Part shown: one piece after another, positions 16,659-25,658 of the stretch
Position numbering within the stretch: position 1 is the stretch's first letter
Layout of the letters: each line of letters begins with the position of its first letter
Assembly: GCA_947500555.1 (NCBI GenBank)
Contig: CANMSE010000001.1
Coordinates: 1-64,000, forward strand
Source of the DNA: an uncultured Fulvivirga sp.
GTDB taxonomy: Bacteria; Bacteroidota; Bacteroidia; Cytophagales; Cyclobacteriaceae
Direction: 5' to 3'
Length of the DNA stretch: 64,000 nucleotides
Made by a program: the position numbers and the translations under genes
The notes under the pieces: generated by a model
Database searches by the model: none
The model's input: only the letters and a program-made list of their open reading frames with translations
What the model was told of the DNA's origin: nothing

Positions 16659-16991
16659 ATGAACAGCAAAACAATTTTAATTTTAACATCACTACTCTTC
16701 GTCTCAGGAACTTTCTTCTCATTTGATATAATCAACAAAAATGTCCAGCAAACGGAGGAATATGTTTTAATATATGTTGAAGACAAAGGCAAGACAAAAA
16801 CAGTATCGGTCAACAGATCTGGACAAGATGCTGAAATTATTACCCTTAAAGTCGATAAGAAAGAAGACTATAGTGAAGTAGCAAACATTCTTGTAAAGCT
16901 AAATATTGAAGGGTACACATTGGTTAATAGTTCAATTGCCGGAATGAATGGATATTTATTTTATTCCTATACCATGAAAAAGTCACTTTAA
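16659..16991 (+). CDS. Orphan small secreted hypothetical protein
   Basis: A 110-residue protein from the ATG at 16659, with a signal peptide or anchor (about residues 1-20, TILILTSLLFVSGTFFS) and a short mature domain (EEYVLIYVEDKGKTKTVSVNRSG, VANILVKLNIEGYTLVNSSIAGMNGYLFYSYTM). The mature part reads like a small alpha/beta fold of the kind seen in many tiny periplasmic proteins. No family recognised. Earlier TTG in frame at 16638 was rejected because it places a charged stretch before the signal sequence. Last gene of the accessory array. Confidence 0.6.
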   Translation: MNSKTILILTSLLFVSGTFFSFDIINKNVQQTEEYVLIYVEDKGKTKTVSVNRSGQDAEIITLKVDKKEDYSEVANILVKLNIEGYTLVNSSIAGMNGYLFYSYTMKKSL

Positions 16992-17076
16992 GAACAACCG
17001 TTCACATAATGCTTAGAATTAATTTAAGCTTATCCATGGTCTTAGCTATTTTCTAATGTACTAATTACCACTACTC

Positions 17077-20000
17077 CTAGTGGCTTCCATCTACAAACCT
17101 CAATACTGTTTCCTGCACCAGATTTTTATGGCTCCACCACTCGCGGCTGAAGACTCCTAGAAAGCGCCAGTGCTTTTTACTTAATGTAAATGGGGTGTAA
17201 ACATGAACGTCTTTTATAGACGGACTTTGGAAGTATAAGTCATCATCTGTAATCAAGAGTGCTTTGTACAATTCCGCTTCTTTAACGGTGATATCTGCGA
17301 AAGGTAGTTCCTCAGAAAGTTCAAAACTCTCCACATGTTCATTGACCCAATTGATCAATTGAGTTTTTAGATACCAATTGGTATTATGGGGCCGCTCACC
17401 CGGTAAGGATGGCACGAACTTACCTTCGGAAACCTGGTAGGCATACTCAAGATAACGTCTCAGCAATTTGGGACCTTCATTTTTGCTGTCTTCAACTTTC
17501 AATTGTTGCGGCATAATACTGCTTACAATAATTACCTTTTGACGAGCCCTCGATACAGCTACATTCAGTCTATTTTCACCATGAACAGCATTTAAACTAC
17601 CAAATTGCATATTCATTTTTCCACTACTATCAGGAGCATAGGCTGTAGAAAATATTATAATGTCCTTTTCATCTCCCTGCACATTTTCGATGTTCTTAAC
17701 AAACCAGCCTTCAGGCCAGGTAATGCCTTCCGTCATAAAGCGTTCATCAATTTTATCAAGGATATGCTGCTGCTGACGAGCGTTGAAAGTAACCACACCT
17801 ACGTCATTTCTGTTAGCACTACCCGCTATATCAATAAGTAGGTTCACCACTTTATCAGCTTCTACTTCATTGATATTATTCTCCCAAATACCATCTACTT
17901 TTAGATATTCAATACCGGGCTCTTTACTATTTATCACTTCAAACTCAGGTAAGAGCTTCAATTTACCTCCATAAAAATGTTTATTCGAAAAGTCTATTAA
18001 GTCCAACGAACGACTTCTGTAATGTCCATTGAGCTGGATATCCATCAAGTAACGATTAGCCAATTCCAGTAAAGAATCCACTTCCAAATCTGGATCCTCA
18101 GATTCATCATCAAATCGAACCTGATACAGGTCATTAGGACGAAGCTGCATACTATCTCCAGCGATAAGTACTTTTCTTCCGCGATACATAGCAGGTATTC
18201 CACGTTCTGCAAAACATTGAGAAGCCTCATCAAAAATTACCAAATCAAAAATCTCACGCATGGGGAAAATAGCGGAAACAGCTTCAGGCGAGGCCAGCCA
18301 GCAAGGCATAAGATCGAACAGCTCATCATGGTGGTTGGCTATAAGCTTGCGTAGGGGCCATACCCTCCTCTTTTTGGTCGTCTGATGATACAGATCACGA
18401 TAGGTGACCATATTATTTAGGCGATTGTGTTCTGCATTTACATATGTTTTTTCTCGCGCCCTCAGTAGCAACATATCGTTAGTCACCGACAGTTTTTCTT
18501 TTACAATATTCTGTAACTCGGCCTCCAGTTTATGAAATTTCTTGGACGAGACTGATCTTAAAATCGGGTACTTGGTTTCGATATGCTCTATCCATGCGAG
18601 ACGCAGGCTATTTTGAAAAATCTGTACTAACTCCTTGGGATCCGTTGTGCCCGCATCTTGAATCAGCTTATTTATAGCTTTTATTTCACCAGCAGCGAGT
18701 TCATCTTTTATCTTATCAAATTCACATAAATCTTCGAAATCACTTTTTAACGACTCCTTCATTACCGCACCGTACTCTGGATTATTTTCCACCGAAAGAA
18801 TTTGGCTTTCAGTTAAGTAAATCAGCCATCGTTCTTTTCTTATAGGCGTCTCTTTGATGATCTCAAATAACGATTCGATCTTATCCTTCAGCTCTTCATA
18901 AGCCATATTTTGAACGCTGAAGTACTGTTTAAAATTTCTTAATGAATTAAAGATCAGTTTCGCTTTGATAGATAGCTTATAAACATGAAACCAGGTTTGG
19001 AATTGTACCTTTTCATAGGTCTCAGGAATACCAATAATCCATTCCCTTTCGCGCATCTTGGTCAGGTTGTGCTCAAGATTTAGCCTATTGTCAATGCGTT
19101 CGACAAGAGTATTGAAGCCCTCTTTATTACTCTTCAATCCATTCTCGACCAATACGCGTTTGATCCAGTATTTATCTTTAGAAAACAGTCGCCATTTGAT
19201 GAGCCTGAAAACATTTTTTCGGGCATCCATATTGCGCTGTAGCGTTTCCTGAAACTTGCCTAACTGATCTGAAGGCACAGAACTTTCAGGCCCTTCCCCT
19301 TTGTAGCACTCCATGATAATACGCTCCATGTTGGAAAGCCATAACGCGCTGGTCTCATCATCGCTGTAAGCCGATAGATGTTGAAAGTATTCAAAAGACT
19401 CTTCATCCTTAATGGTTCCAAGCATTCTGACGATATAATCACGCTTATTAAGAATGGCTTCAAAATCTTCCAGCCTTAATTTTGAGCCAACAATCTGCTG
19501 CGCTCTTTCAGCTATCTCATCTTGGTATGCCGGAATTTCATCCAGTATTTCATTTATTGTCCTTAAGTCACTTACTCCATGGTTTTTGAAGGAACGTCTG
19601 TCGAACCATTCGTAATCTGAGCGCTCATATTTTTCGACATATTCTGCATAATCCGTCAGGTTAATAATAAACTGGTCAAGTTCATCAAACTTAAATTGAG
19701 TATACTCCTGTTTGAAATTGACAGCTGCCGCTTCCTGATTAGAAGTGAGGTAGAGTTCTTTAACAGATAGTCCGCACTCACTTTCGTCAAATAGCGCAAA
19801 CTTGAATTCTTCTAATTCTTCTGTAATCTGATCGATACGTCTGCTTACTTGAAGAAATTTGCGTTCTAGTTGTATTGCATCAAGCCCGTTATTGAGCATC
19901 CTGTATTCATCTATACGGTCAACTTGACGTGCTACATTCTCAAAAAGTGATTTCCTGTCATTTTTGAAATCATGAACAAGGCCGAGAAAAGGTGTCATTT

Positions 20001-21078
20001 CCTTTTCCTTCATCCTGTTATACACCACATCGAGAGCCACTCTTTTTTGACTGACGACAAGTACCTTCTTACCAGTGGCAATATGGTCGGCTATCAGATT
20101 GCAAATAAGCTGCGATTTTCCTGTACCTGGAGGGCCCTGAACAACAATAGATTTACCTTTTTTTATCGCTTTTAAAGCATTCTCCTGATGCGCATCCATC
20201 TTAAAAGGAGTAAATGTTTTTTCCTCCTCGACACTATTCAAAAAACTGTATCTCGACTGATGATGATCTTCTTCGGTATGTGAAGAGAAGAATCCCTCAA
20301 TATCTTGTATATCAGGATTTTCTAAAAGCTGATTATAATCGGGGACCAGGTATGATCCTGACTGTGGAAATAGACCTAAAACAGCTTCTGGAAATAGTTT
20401 TAACTCGCCATCACCAAATTCAGTCAGAAATTCATCTTTCTTATATTCTATAAACTTCTGTAGTGTATCCTGAAAATTATCCTGATTGAAATTTAATTCT
20501 ACATCACTGTCCTTGAAAAATTGATACAATGAGGTGCGAAAAACGGTACTATCATCATCGAAATCTTCTAAGCTGCGATCAATAAAATCGTCTTCTATTT
20601 TAACATTGTTGTAATGCGAGTAGGCCAGTAAAAATGATTTATTGAGAAATGCACCTTCATCAACTCTTGGAAGCAATAACCATTTACCATTCTGAAGTTG
20701 CAGTTCTACCGGAAAGAAAACTAAAGGGCATCGCACAGGACTCCCATCAGAAAGTTTACCTTTTACAATGGGCCAGCCAAAAAACAGATCTTTTGACCCT
20801 TTTTCCTCATAAACAAATTTTTCCGCCCTGGAAATTCGTTTTAATCTCTGACTTGCTTTATTGGTTTCTTCATCTCTACTATCGAATTGTTGACATAGGC
20901 TAATGCGTTCACCTTTAATCATCGATTCAACAATTTTGAAAGCACCTCCCTTTATTAAAAAGTTAAAATCATACGCATCAATGAAGTGAGATTGATTGAG
21001 TCTCAGCAGCAGTAAAGAGCGATTGTTAGAGGTAAGGTTTGTGAGCCTCTTTAAATATGATTTTAATACATCGTGCAT
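17077..21078 (-). CDS. DUF4011-type SF1 helicase (COG1112-like) with C-terminal nuclease-like segment
   Basis: A 1333-residue protein from the ATG at 21078. The N terminus (about residues 1-140) has the KRLTNLTSNNRSLLLLRL signature of DUF4011. The helicase follows: Walker A VQGPPGTGKSQ (about residue 315), a long insertion, Walker B VIFDEASQCF (about 951), motif III AGDSMQLRPNDL, and C-terminal motifs GVVTFNARQQQ, ENVQGDEKDIIIFS and NRLNVAVSRAR. The last 100 residues (FADITVKEAELYKALLITDDD...HWRFLGVFSREWW) resemble the Vsr-like endonuclease end of such proteins, though a full catalytic set is not evident. DUF4011-helicase-Vsr proteins are reported as single-gene anti-phage systems. It stands alone beside an accessory array. 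The helicase call is firm, defence is inference. Confidence 0.88.
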   Translation of the reverse strand: MHDVLKSYLKRLTNLTSNNRSLLLLRLNQSHFIDAYDFNFLIKGGAFKIVESMIKGERISLCQQFDSRDEETNKASQRLKRISRAEKFVYEEKGSKDLFFGWPIVKGKLSDGSPVRCPLVFFPVELQLQNGKWLLLPRVDEGAFLNKSFLLAYSHYNNVKIEDDFIDRSLEDFDDDSTVFRTSLYQFFKDSDVELNFNQDNFQDTLQKFIEYKKDEFLTEFGDGELKLFPEAVLGLFPQSGSYLVPDYNQLLENPDIQDIEGFFSSHTEEDHHQSRYSFLNSVEEEKTFTPFKMDAHQENALKAIKKGKSIVVQGPPGTGKSQLICNLIADHIATGKKVLVVSQKRVALDVVYNRMKEKEMTPFLGLVHDFKNDRKSLFENVARQVDRIDEYRMLNNGLDAIQLERKFLQVSRRIDQITEELEEFKFALFDESECGLSVKELYLTSNQEAAAVNFKQEYTQFKFDELDQFIINLTDYAEYVEKYERSDYEWFDRRSFKNHGVSDLRTINEILDEIPAYQDEIAERAQQIVGSKLRLEDFEAILNKRDYIVRMLGTIKDEESFEYFQHLSAYSDDETSALWLSNMERIIMECYKGEGPESSVPSDQLGKFQETLQRNMDARKNVFRLIKWRLFSKDKYWIKRVLVENGLKSNKEGFNTLVERIDNRLNLEHNLTKMREREWIIGIPETYEKVQFQTWFHVYKLSIKAKLIFNSLRNFKQYFSVQNMAYEELKDKIESLFEIIKETPIRKERWLIYLTESQILSVENNPEYGAVMKESLKSDFEDLCEFDKIKDELAAGEIKAINKLIQDAGTTDPKELVQIFQNSLRLAWIEHIETKYPILRSVSSKKFHKLEAELQNIVKEKLSVTNDMLLLRAREKTYVNAEHNRLNNMVTYRDLYHQTTKKRRVWPLRKLIANHHDELFDLMPCWLASPEAVSAIFPMREIFDLVIFDEASQCFAERGIPAMYRGRKVLIAGDSMQLRPNDLYQVRFDDESEDPDLEVDSLLELANRYLMDIQLNGHYRSRSLDLIDFSNKHFYGGKLKLLPEFEVINSKEPGIEYLKVDGIWENNINEVEADKVVNLLIDIAGSANRNDVGVVTFNARQQQHILDKIDERFMTEGITWPEGWFVKNIENVQGDEKDIIIFSTAYAPDSSGKMNMQFGSLNAVHGENRLNVAVSRARQKVIIVSSIMPQQLKVEDSKNEGPKLLRRYLEYAYQVSEGKFVPSLPGERPHNTNWYLKTQLINWVNEHVESFELSEELPFADITVKEAELYKALLITDDDLYFQSPSIKDVHVYTPFTLSKKHWRFLGVFSREWWSHKNLVQETVLRFVDGSH

Positions 21079-21161
21079 AGCAACTCGGCAAGAAACCAAA
21101 ATTTCTTAAACCTAGACTCATATTTTAGTTAAAAACATAAAAAAGAACGAAAACTAGTCGT

Positions 21162-21899
21162 TTATGGTGCTGTAAAATCAAGATAAGGCCTGAGACGGTT
21201 AATCTTTGTGGTATCCAGTAAATGAATTTGCAAAAGATCTTTAATGGTAGAAAAATTACCATGCTGATATCGATAGCTGGAAATGGCCCTGGCTTCAGTA
21301 TAGGAAATATAGGGATGCTTCTTTAAATTCTTCTCATCCCATTGGTTGATAAAAATTGAAGTGGGCCGGAAGTTATCTGAGATAAAAGTCAAGGAGTCAA
21401 GACTTACTAATACAGAATCCTCAAGGCCATAAACCTCTTTCAATTGCTCTTTTGATGAGTAACCACCAAGCAATTTGCGATACTTTATTATTCGTGAGGA
21501 TAAAACTGTTCCTATTCCCTTTATACGTTTAAGTTGAATAGTATCAGCAAGATTTAAATCAAATTTCTTTAAAATATATTTCGGTTTGTAGAGAGGTTTA
21601 ATTTCATCAAATCGTTTTTTTGACCAGTCTTTTTTGAAATATTCTTTCTTAATTCTTCCTGATAACAGGCGATCCGTATTATATCTGCGAGAAGAGTCAC
21701 TCAAGCTATTCTGCTTCAACTCAAGTACAAGCTCATTAAGTACAAGCTCATCTACTTCATGCTGGCGCATAGCATAGTAGCCATAAATATAGGGAGCGAC
21801 TAAAATTATAGCCATTAGTAAGATAAGTAAAACCATTCCATTAGCTTCTGATTTAGAAAATCCCAAAGCCTCTTGGATCCAATAACGAAGTTTTTTCAT
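21162..21899 (-). CDS. ComEA-like helix-hairpin-helix membrane protein
   Basis: A 245-residue protein with one membrane segment (about residues 22-40) and two pairs of helix-hairpin-helix motifs: FDLNLADTIQLKRIKGIGTVLSSRIIKYR (in two parts, about 118-146) and KHPYISYTEARAISSYRYQHGNFSTIKDL. This matches the ComEA-like proteins of Bacteroidota, thought to bind DNA at the envelope during uptake, though the role here is not proven. Longer than ComEA of Bacillus in its HhH part and lacking the linker. It is the next gene upstream of the helicase on the same strand, 83 bp away; no functional link is obvious. Confidence 0.85.
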   Translation of the reverse strand: MKKLRYWIQEALGFSKSEANGMVLLILLMAIILVAPYIYGYYAMRQHEVDELVLNELVLELKQNSLSDSSRRYNTDRLLSGRIKKEYFKKDWSKKRFDEIKPLYKPKYILKKFDLNLADTIQLKRIKGIGTVLSSRIIKYRKLLGGYSSKEQLKEVYGLEDSVLVSLDSLTFISDNFRPTSIFINQWDEKNLKKHPYISYTEARAISSYRYQHGNFSTIKDLLQIHLLDTTKINRLRPYLDFTAP

Positions 21900-22112
21900 A
21901 TTAAACGTAAATTCCCATAGAACAATTAAATATATGTTTAATTATATATTAGTTCAAATACTGATATAAATCATCTATTCTCTTGATGCTGCTTTTGGAA
22001 GAGAATTCCTGTTTTAAGTTCCTTTAGCCTAGGCTTCACACCTAATTTGAACTAATTCTAAATAGCTGAGGCCGTTTTTAAAGTAATGGCTTACTAATTA
22101 AATTTGTGGCTC

Positions 22113-23381
22113 ATGGATAAATCCTTCAAGGTAACCGGACTATCTTCTAAGAATACACCGATCGAGGTGCGTGAAAGATTAGCGTTAAATGAGGCTGAAT
22201 CAAAACAATTAATACAGTTTTTGACGGCTAATTTTGGAGCTAATGATACGATGGTATTATCCACTTGCAATCGCACAGAGATTTACTATAATCATCAAAA
22301 AGATCTTAGTAATGAAATAGCTACGGCTATGTCTTTGATCAAAGGAATTGATAAAGAGTCGATTGCTTCCCATCTATCATTTATAGGTGGTGACAAAGCT
22401 GCCGTAAATCACTTATTTGATGTCTCAATGGGACTTGATGCACAAGTTGTTGGAGACATTCAAATTTCTAATCAAGTAAAGAAAGCATATCAATGGAGTG
22501 CTGATGAAAATGCGGCTGGCCCACTTCTTCATAGATTGATGCACACTATATTTTTTGCGAACAAAAGAGTAGTCCAGGAAACTTCCTTCAGAGATGGAGC
22601 GGCATCAGTATCTTATGCTACTAAAGAGTTGATTGAAGATATAACTTCAGAATTCGCTACCCCAAGAATACTTATTTTAGGATTAGGCGAGATTGGGAAG
22701 GATGTTTGTAGAAATTTCATAGGTACTAGTAAGGAAGTAACTATAGCTAACAGAACCATCGAAAAAGCTGAACAGCTAGGAGCGGAATGCGATTTCAAAG
22801 TGATGACATTTAATGATGCGATCACTCATTTAGATCAATTTGACGTTATTGTTTCTTCCGTTGCATACAGTGAGCCCATTGTGACTAAAGAAGTTGTTGA
22901 AAAGTTTGAGATTCTATCTCATAAATTTTTCATTGACCTCTCAGTACCCAGAAGTATTGAGACGGATATAGAGGATGTTACAGGAGCACTTCTTTACAAT
23001 ATAGATGATATTCAAAGTAAGGCCTCAGCGGCTTTAGATAAAAGAATGGCTTCTATTCCGGATGTTAAAAATATCATCAACGAGTCTATTGCAGACTTTG
23101 AGAATTGGTCTAAAGAGATGATAGTTTCTCCAACCATCAAAAAACTAAAAACTGCTCTTGAAAGTATCCGCCAGGAGGAGTTAAAGCGTTTTACAAAAGA
23201 TATTGATTCTAAGGAAGCTCAAGCAGTAGATCAGGTGACTAAAAGTATGATGCAAAAGATCATCAAACTTCCGGTTTTACAACTGAAAGCTGCTTGTAAA
23301 AGAGGAGAAGCAGAAACGCTGATTGACGTTCTGAATGACCTCTTTGATCTGGAAAAACAAGAAACAAAAGTTTCTAAGTAA
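22113..23381 (+). CDS. hemA: Glutamyl-tRNA reductase
   Basis: Reduces glutamyl-tRNA(Glu) to glutamate-1-semialdehyde, the first step of the C5 pathway to haem. The 422-residue protein shows the catalytic Cys in STCNRTE (about residue 50), the substrate region around RLMHTIFFANKRVVQET, the NADPH-binding GLGEIGKDV (about 185), and the C-terminal dimerisation helix. The ATG at 22113 is used; a TTG nine bases earlier lies inside a TAAATTTG that fits the -7 promoter element, so the transcript may have a very short leader. Neighbouring genes are not haem genes. Confidence 0.95.
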   Translation: MDKSFKVTGLSSKNTPIEVRERLALNEAESKQLIQFLTANFGANDTMVLSTCNRTEIYYNHQKDLSNEIATAMSLIKGIDKESIASHLSFIGGDKAAVNHLFDVSMGLDAQVVGDIQISNQVKKAYQWSADENAAGPLLHRLMHTIFFANKRVVQETSFRDGAASVSYATKELIEDITSEFATPRILILGLGEIGKDVCRNFIGTSKEVTIANRTIEKAEQLGAECDFKVMTFNDAITHLDQFDVIVSSVAYSEPIVTKEVVEKFEILSHKFFIDLSVPRSIETDIEDVTGALLYNIDDIQSKASAALDKRMASIPDVKNIINESIADFENWSKEMIVSPTIKKLKTALESIRQEELKRFTKDIDSKEAQAVDQVTKSMMQKIIKLPVLQLKAACKRGEAETLIDVLNDLFDLEKQETKVSK

Positions 23382-23484
23382 GCTCTCAATCATTTTATTT
23401 TAACTTTTTAGTACAGCCACAACTCCCAAAATAGCGGAGTAGTACTTTGGTGTTAATATGTAGCAGTTTTACCCATTGATTTTA

Positions 23485-23492
23485 TACTTTTG
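23485..23492 (+). promoter_or_regulatory. Candidate -7 element before the S1/P1 nuclease gene
   Basis: TACTTTTG is an exact TAnnTTTG match, 16 bases before the ATG at 23509. No convincing -33 TTTG is seen at the usual distance, so confidence is low. Confidence 0.3.
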
Positions 23493-23508
23493 GGCAAAAT
23501 TCATCACT

Positions 23509-24276
23509 ATGAGACTACTTGCGATCTTACTATTAATTTTCGTTATAAATGTTGATTCCTTTGCCTGGGGACAAATAGGCCATAGAGCAATTGGCCTGGT
23601 GGCACAAAAACACTTAAAAGGTAAGACAAAGAAAAAGCTTAGAGAATTACTTAAGCATGAATCACTAGCGGTTGTAAGCGTATGGATGGATGAAGAGCGA
23701 GCTAACCCTGCCTACGATCATACTTATGACTGGCACTGGGTTACTATTGAAAATGGTAAGACCTATGCAGAAATGGAAAAGAATCCCAAAGGGGATGTAA
23801 TACAAACTATAAATAGGTTAATCACCGAGCTTGAAAACGGTGGTTTAAGTAAAGAGCAGGAAATAATTCATATAAAAATGCTGGTACACCTGATAGGTGA
23901 TATACACATGCCACTGCATGTAGGTAATGGTGAAGATAAAGGTGGAAATGATGTAAAAGTTGAATGGTTTGGTAAAAGAACCAATCTACATACGGTTTGG
24001 GATTCAAAAATTATTGATAGTAAGCAATTCAGCTATACTGAACTAGCTGCAGTTGTTGATCACTTTGAAGATCAAAACATCAAAACAAAATGGCAGAATG
24101 ATGACGTAATGGTATGGGTTGAAGAATCCATGGCCCTTAGAAATCAGGTTTATGATCTTCCTGAAGATAAAAAACTGGGTTATGATTACATGTATAAAAA
24201 CTGGTCGGTCATTCAGGAAAGATTGCATCAGGCTGGAGTGAGATTAGCTGGAGTATTAAATAAGATATACGGATGA
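23509..24276 (+). CDS. S1/P1-type zinc nuclease, exported
   Basis: A 255-residue secreted nuclease that cleaves single-stranded DNA/RNA and 3'-nucleotides. After a signal peptide ending DSFA, the mature protein starts with Trp as required, because the N-terminal amino group and Trp ligate zinc (WGQIGHRAIG). The remaining zinc ligands are visible: WMDEERANP, YDHTYDWHW, LVHLIGDIHMPLH and NLHTVWDSKI. The ATG at 23509 is chosen because it gives a normal signal peptide; the frame opens earlier. Its stop overlaps the next gene by four bases, so the two are coupled. Probable role: nucleic-acid scavenging in the periplasm or outside. Confidence 0.93.
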   Translation: MRLLAILLLIFVINVDSFAWGQIGHRAIGLVAQKHLKGKTKKKLRELLKHESLAVVSVWMDEERANPAYDHTYDWHWVTIENGKTYAEMEKNPKGDVIQTINRLITELENGGLSKEQEIIHIKMLVHLIGDIHMPLHVGNGEDKGGNDVKVEWFGKRTNLHTVWDSKIIDSKQFSYTELAAVVDHFEDQNIKTKWQNDDVMVWVEESMALRNQVYDLPEDKKLGYDYMYKNWSVIQERLHQAGVRLAGVLNKIYG

Positions 24277-24956
24277 GTTCACTCGATAAATCCGTGTTCG
24301 GCTTTTTAAAAAAACTTCAAAAGAATAATAATAGGGAGTGGTTTAACGAAAATAAATCCACTTATATCGCTGCTCATGAAAAAGCCATTGGCTTTGCCGA
24401 TGAGTTGTTGGCTCAAATGAAAAAGCACGATGATATTGAAACTATATCAGGCAAAAAATCTCTTTTCAGAATCTACAGGGATGTTCGATTTTCAAAAGAT
24501 AAATCGCCCTATAAAAATCATTTCAGCGGGCAGTTAAAACGTGCTGGAAAAATGCTCCGAGGAGGTTATTATTTTCACTTGGAACCAGGAAACGTACTTA
24601 TCGCTTGTGGGTTTTTCCAACCTAACAAAGACGATCTGTTAAGAATCCGTCAAGAGATTGCGGCAGACGCTCAACCTTTAAGAGACATCATAGAAGACTC
24701 AAAATTCAAAAAAGCCTTTAACGGTCTGGAAGGTGAGCAACTTAAAACTGCTCCTAAAGGTTTTGACAAGGAACACCCGGATATCGATTTGCTACGGTAT
24801 AAAAGTTTTTATGTGATGAGTAAATTCACTGACGAAGAAGCTCTTAACAGAGACTTTGCCAAAAAAGTATCAGATAAGTTTCAAATTATGAGGCCCTACT
24901 TAAATTACTTCAGTGAGGTATTGACAACTGATGAAAATGGGTTGCCGATTGTTTAA
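24273..24956 (+). CDS. DUF2461 protein
   Basis: A 227-residue protein of the DUF2461 family, whose biochemical function is unknown. The characteristic blocks are present: NNREWFNENKSTY near residue 20, the SLFRIYRDVRFSKDKSPYKNHF block (in parts, about 63-85), GGYYFHLEP, and KGFDKEHPDIDLLRYKSFYV. No signal peptide or membrane segment, so cytoplasmic. It overlaps the S1/P1 nuclease stop by four bases; whether the pairing is functional or only transcriptional cannot be said. Confidence 0.9.
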   Translation: MSSLDKSVFGFLKKLQKNNNREWFNENKSTYIAAHEKAIGFADELLAQMKKHDDIETISGKKSLFRIYRDVRFSKDKSPYKNHFSGQLKRAGKMLRGGYYFHLEPGNVLIACGFFQPNKDDLLRIRQEIAADAQPLRDIIEDSKFKKAFNGLEGEQLKTAPKGFDKEHPDIDLLRYKSFYVMSKFTDEEALNRDFAKKVSDKFQIMRPYLNYFSEVLTTDENGLPIV

Positions 24957-25016
24957 AAAAATAATAGATTTAACTGAAGTTCTTTTATTCGGAATGTTGG
25001 AAACAACTACTTTCTT

Positions 25017-25517
25017 ATGAAAGAAATAATAACACTTGGTTTTCTATTATCGGCCTCCATTGCCATAGCTCAAGACCAACGAATACTTGAAATCAGAAAG
25101 CTTTACAATGAAACTCAAGCAGCACTTTCTGACTTCAACACAGTTACCATTGATGATTATGAAAACTCATCCGAAGGAGGTAAGCTTACCAAATTTGAAA
25201 ATAAACTTGGGATAAAACTGATTAAAACTGAATATTATGGGAGCATCGGCAAATCTCTGACAGAATACTACTACAGGAACGGTGAAGTCTACTTTATTTT
25301 TAAAACAGATTACCAATACAACGCTCCTCCCACAGTGCCCGAATATGACGAAACCAAAACAGAGAAGGCGGAATCTCGATTCTATTTTGATGGAACGAAA
25401 CTCATTCGATGGATAACTCCAGACGGTCAGTCTCAAAATCTTAAACTACCGATTTCTAAAGAATCTAGAAATAATCAATTGGAACTAGCTAACAAGGCTT
25501 TGCAGTCTTTTCAATAG
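25017..25517 (+). CDS. Secreted hypothetical protein
   Basis: A 166-residue protein with a signal peptide (about residues 1-19, ending IAIAQDQ). The mature part has a helical start and then strands with many Tyr (YYGSIGKSLTEYYYRNGEVYFIFKTDYQYN, split), ending in RFYFDGTKLIRWITPDGQ. Proteins of this shape are common in Bacteroidota, but no family name can be given. The downstream gap (25518-25658) holds a 7-bp hairpin TATACCA/TGGTATA (25610-25631) and GACAGGCGTTATA, similar to the ends of the array spacers near 15 kb, so this may be another cassette-like gene. Confidence 0.6.
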   Translation: MKEIITLGFLLSASIAIAQDQRILEIRKLYNETQAALSDFNTVTIDDYENSSEGGKLTKFENKLGIKLIKTEYYGSIGKSLTEYYYRNGEVYFIFKTDYQYNAPPTVPEYDETKTEKAESRFYFDGTKLIRWITPDGQSQNLKLPISKESRNNQLELANKALQSFQ

Positions 25518-25658
25518 ATCAATGCTAATGATTGTTTGATGGTAGATTCAACTTTCCAGCTTTCTTTCTACTAACACTGCAAGAATTAGAGATTTTTCCT
25601 GCTTTAAATTATACCAGTGCCATATGGTATAGACAGGCGTTATAAAATTGGTCAGGTT

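Noticed and set aside
14319..17076. Calling the spacers true integron attC sites
   Set aside because: Ends contain GTTA but do not match the GTTRRRY consensus, spacers are too long, and no integrase is present; kept only as a hypothesis.
17077..21078. Mokosh or Zorya-type defence system
   Set aside because: No kinase, PLD domain or other partner gene is present; only the single DUF4011-helicase remains.
23409..23452. Hairpin pairing ACTCC/GGAGT and AGTAC/GTACT after hemA
   Set aside because: Weak, interrupted stem without a T run; not convincing as a terminator.
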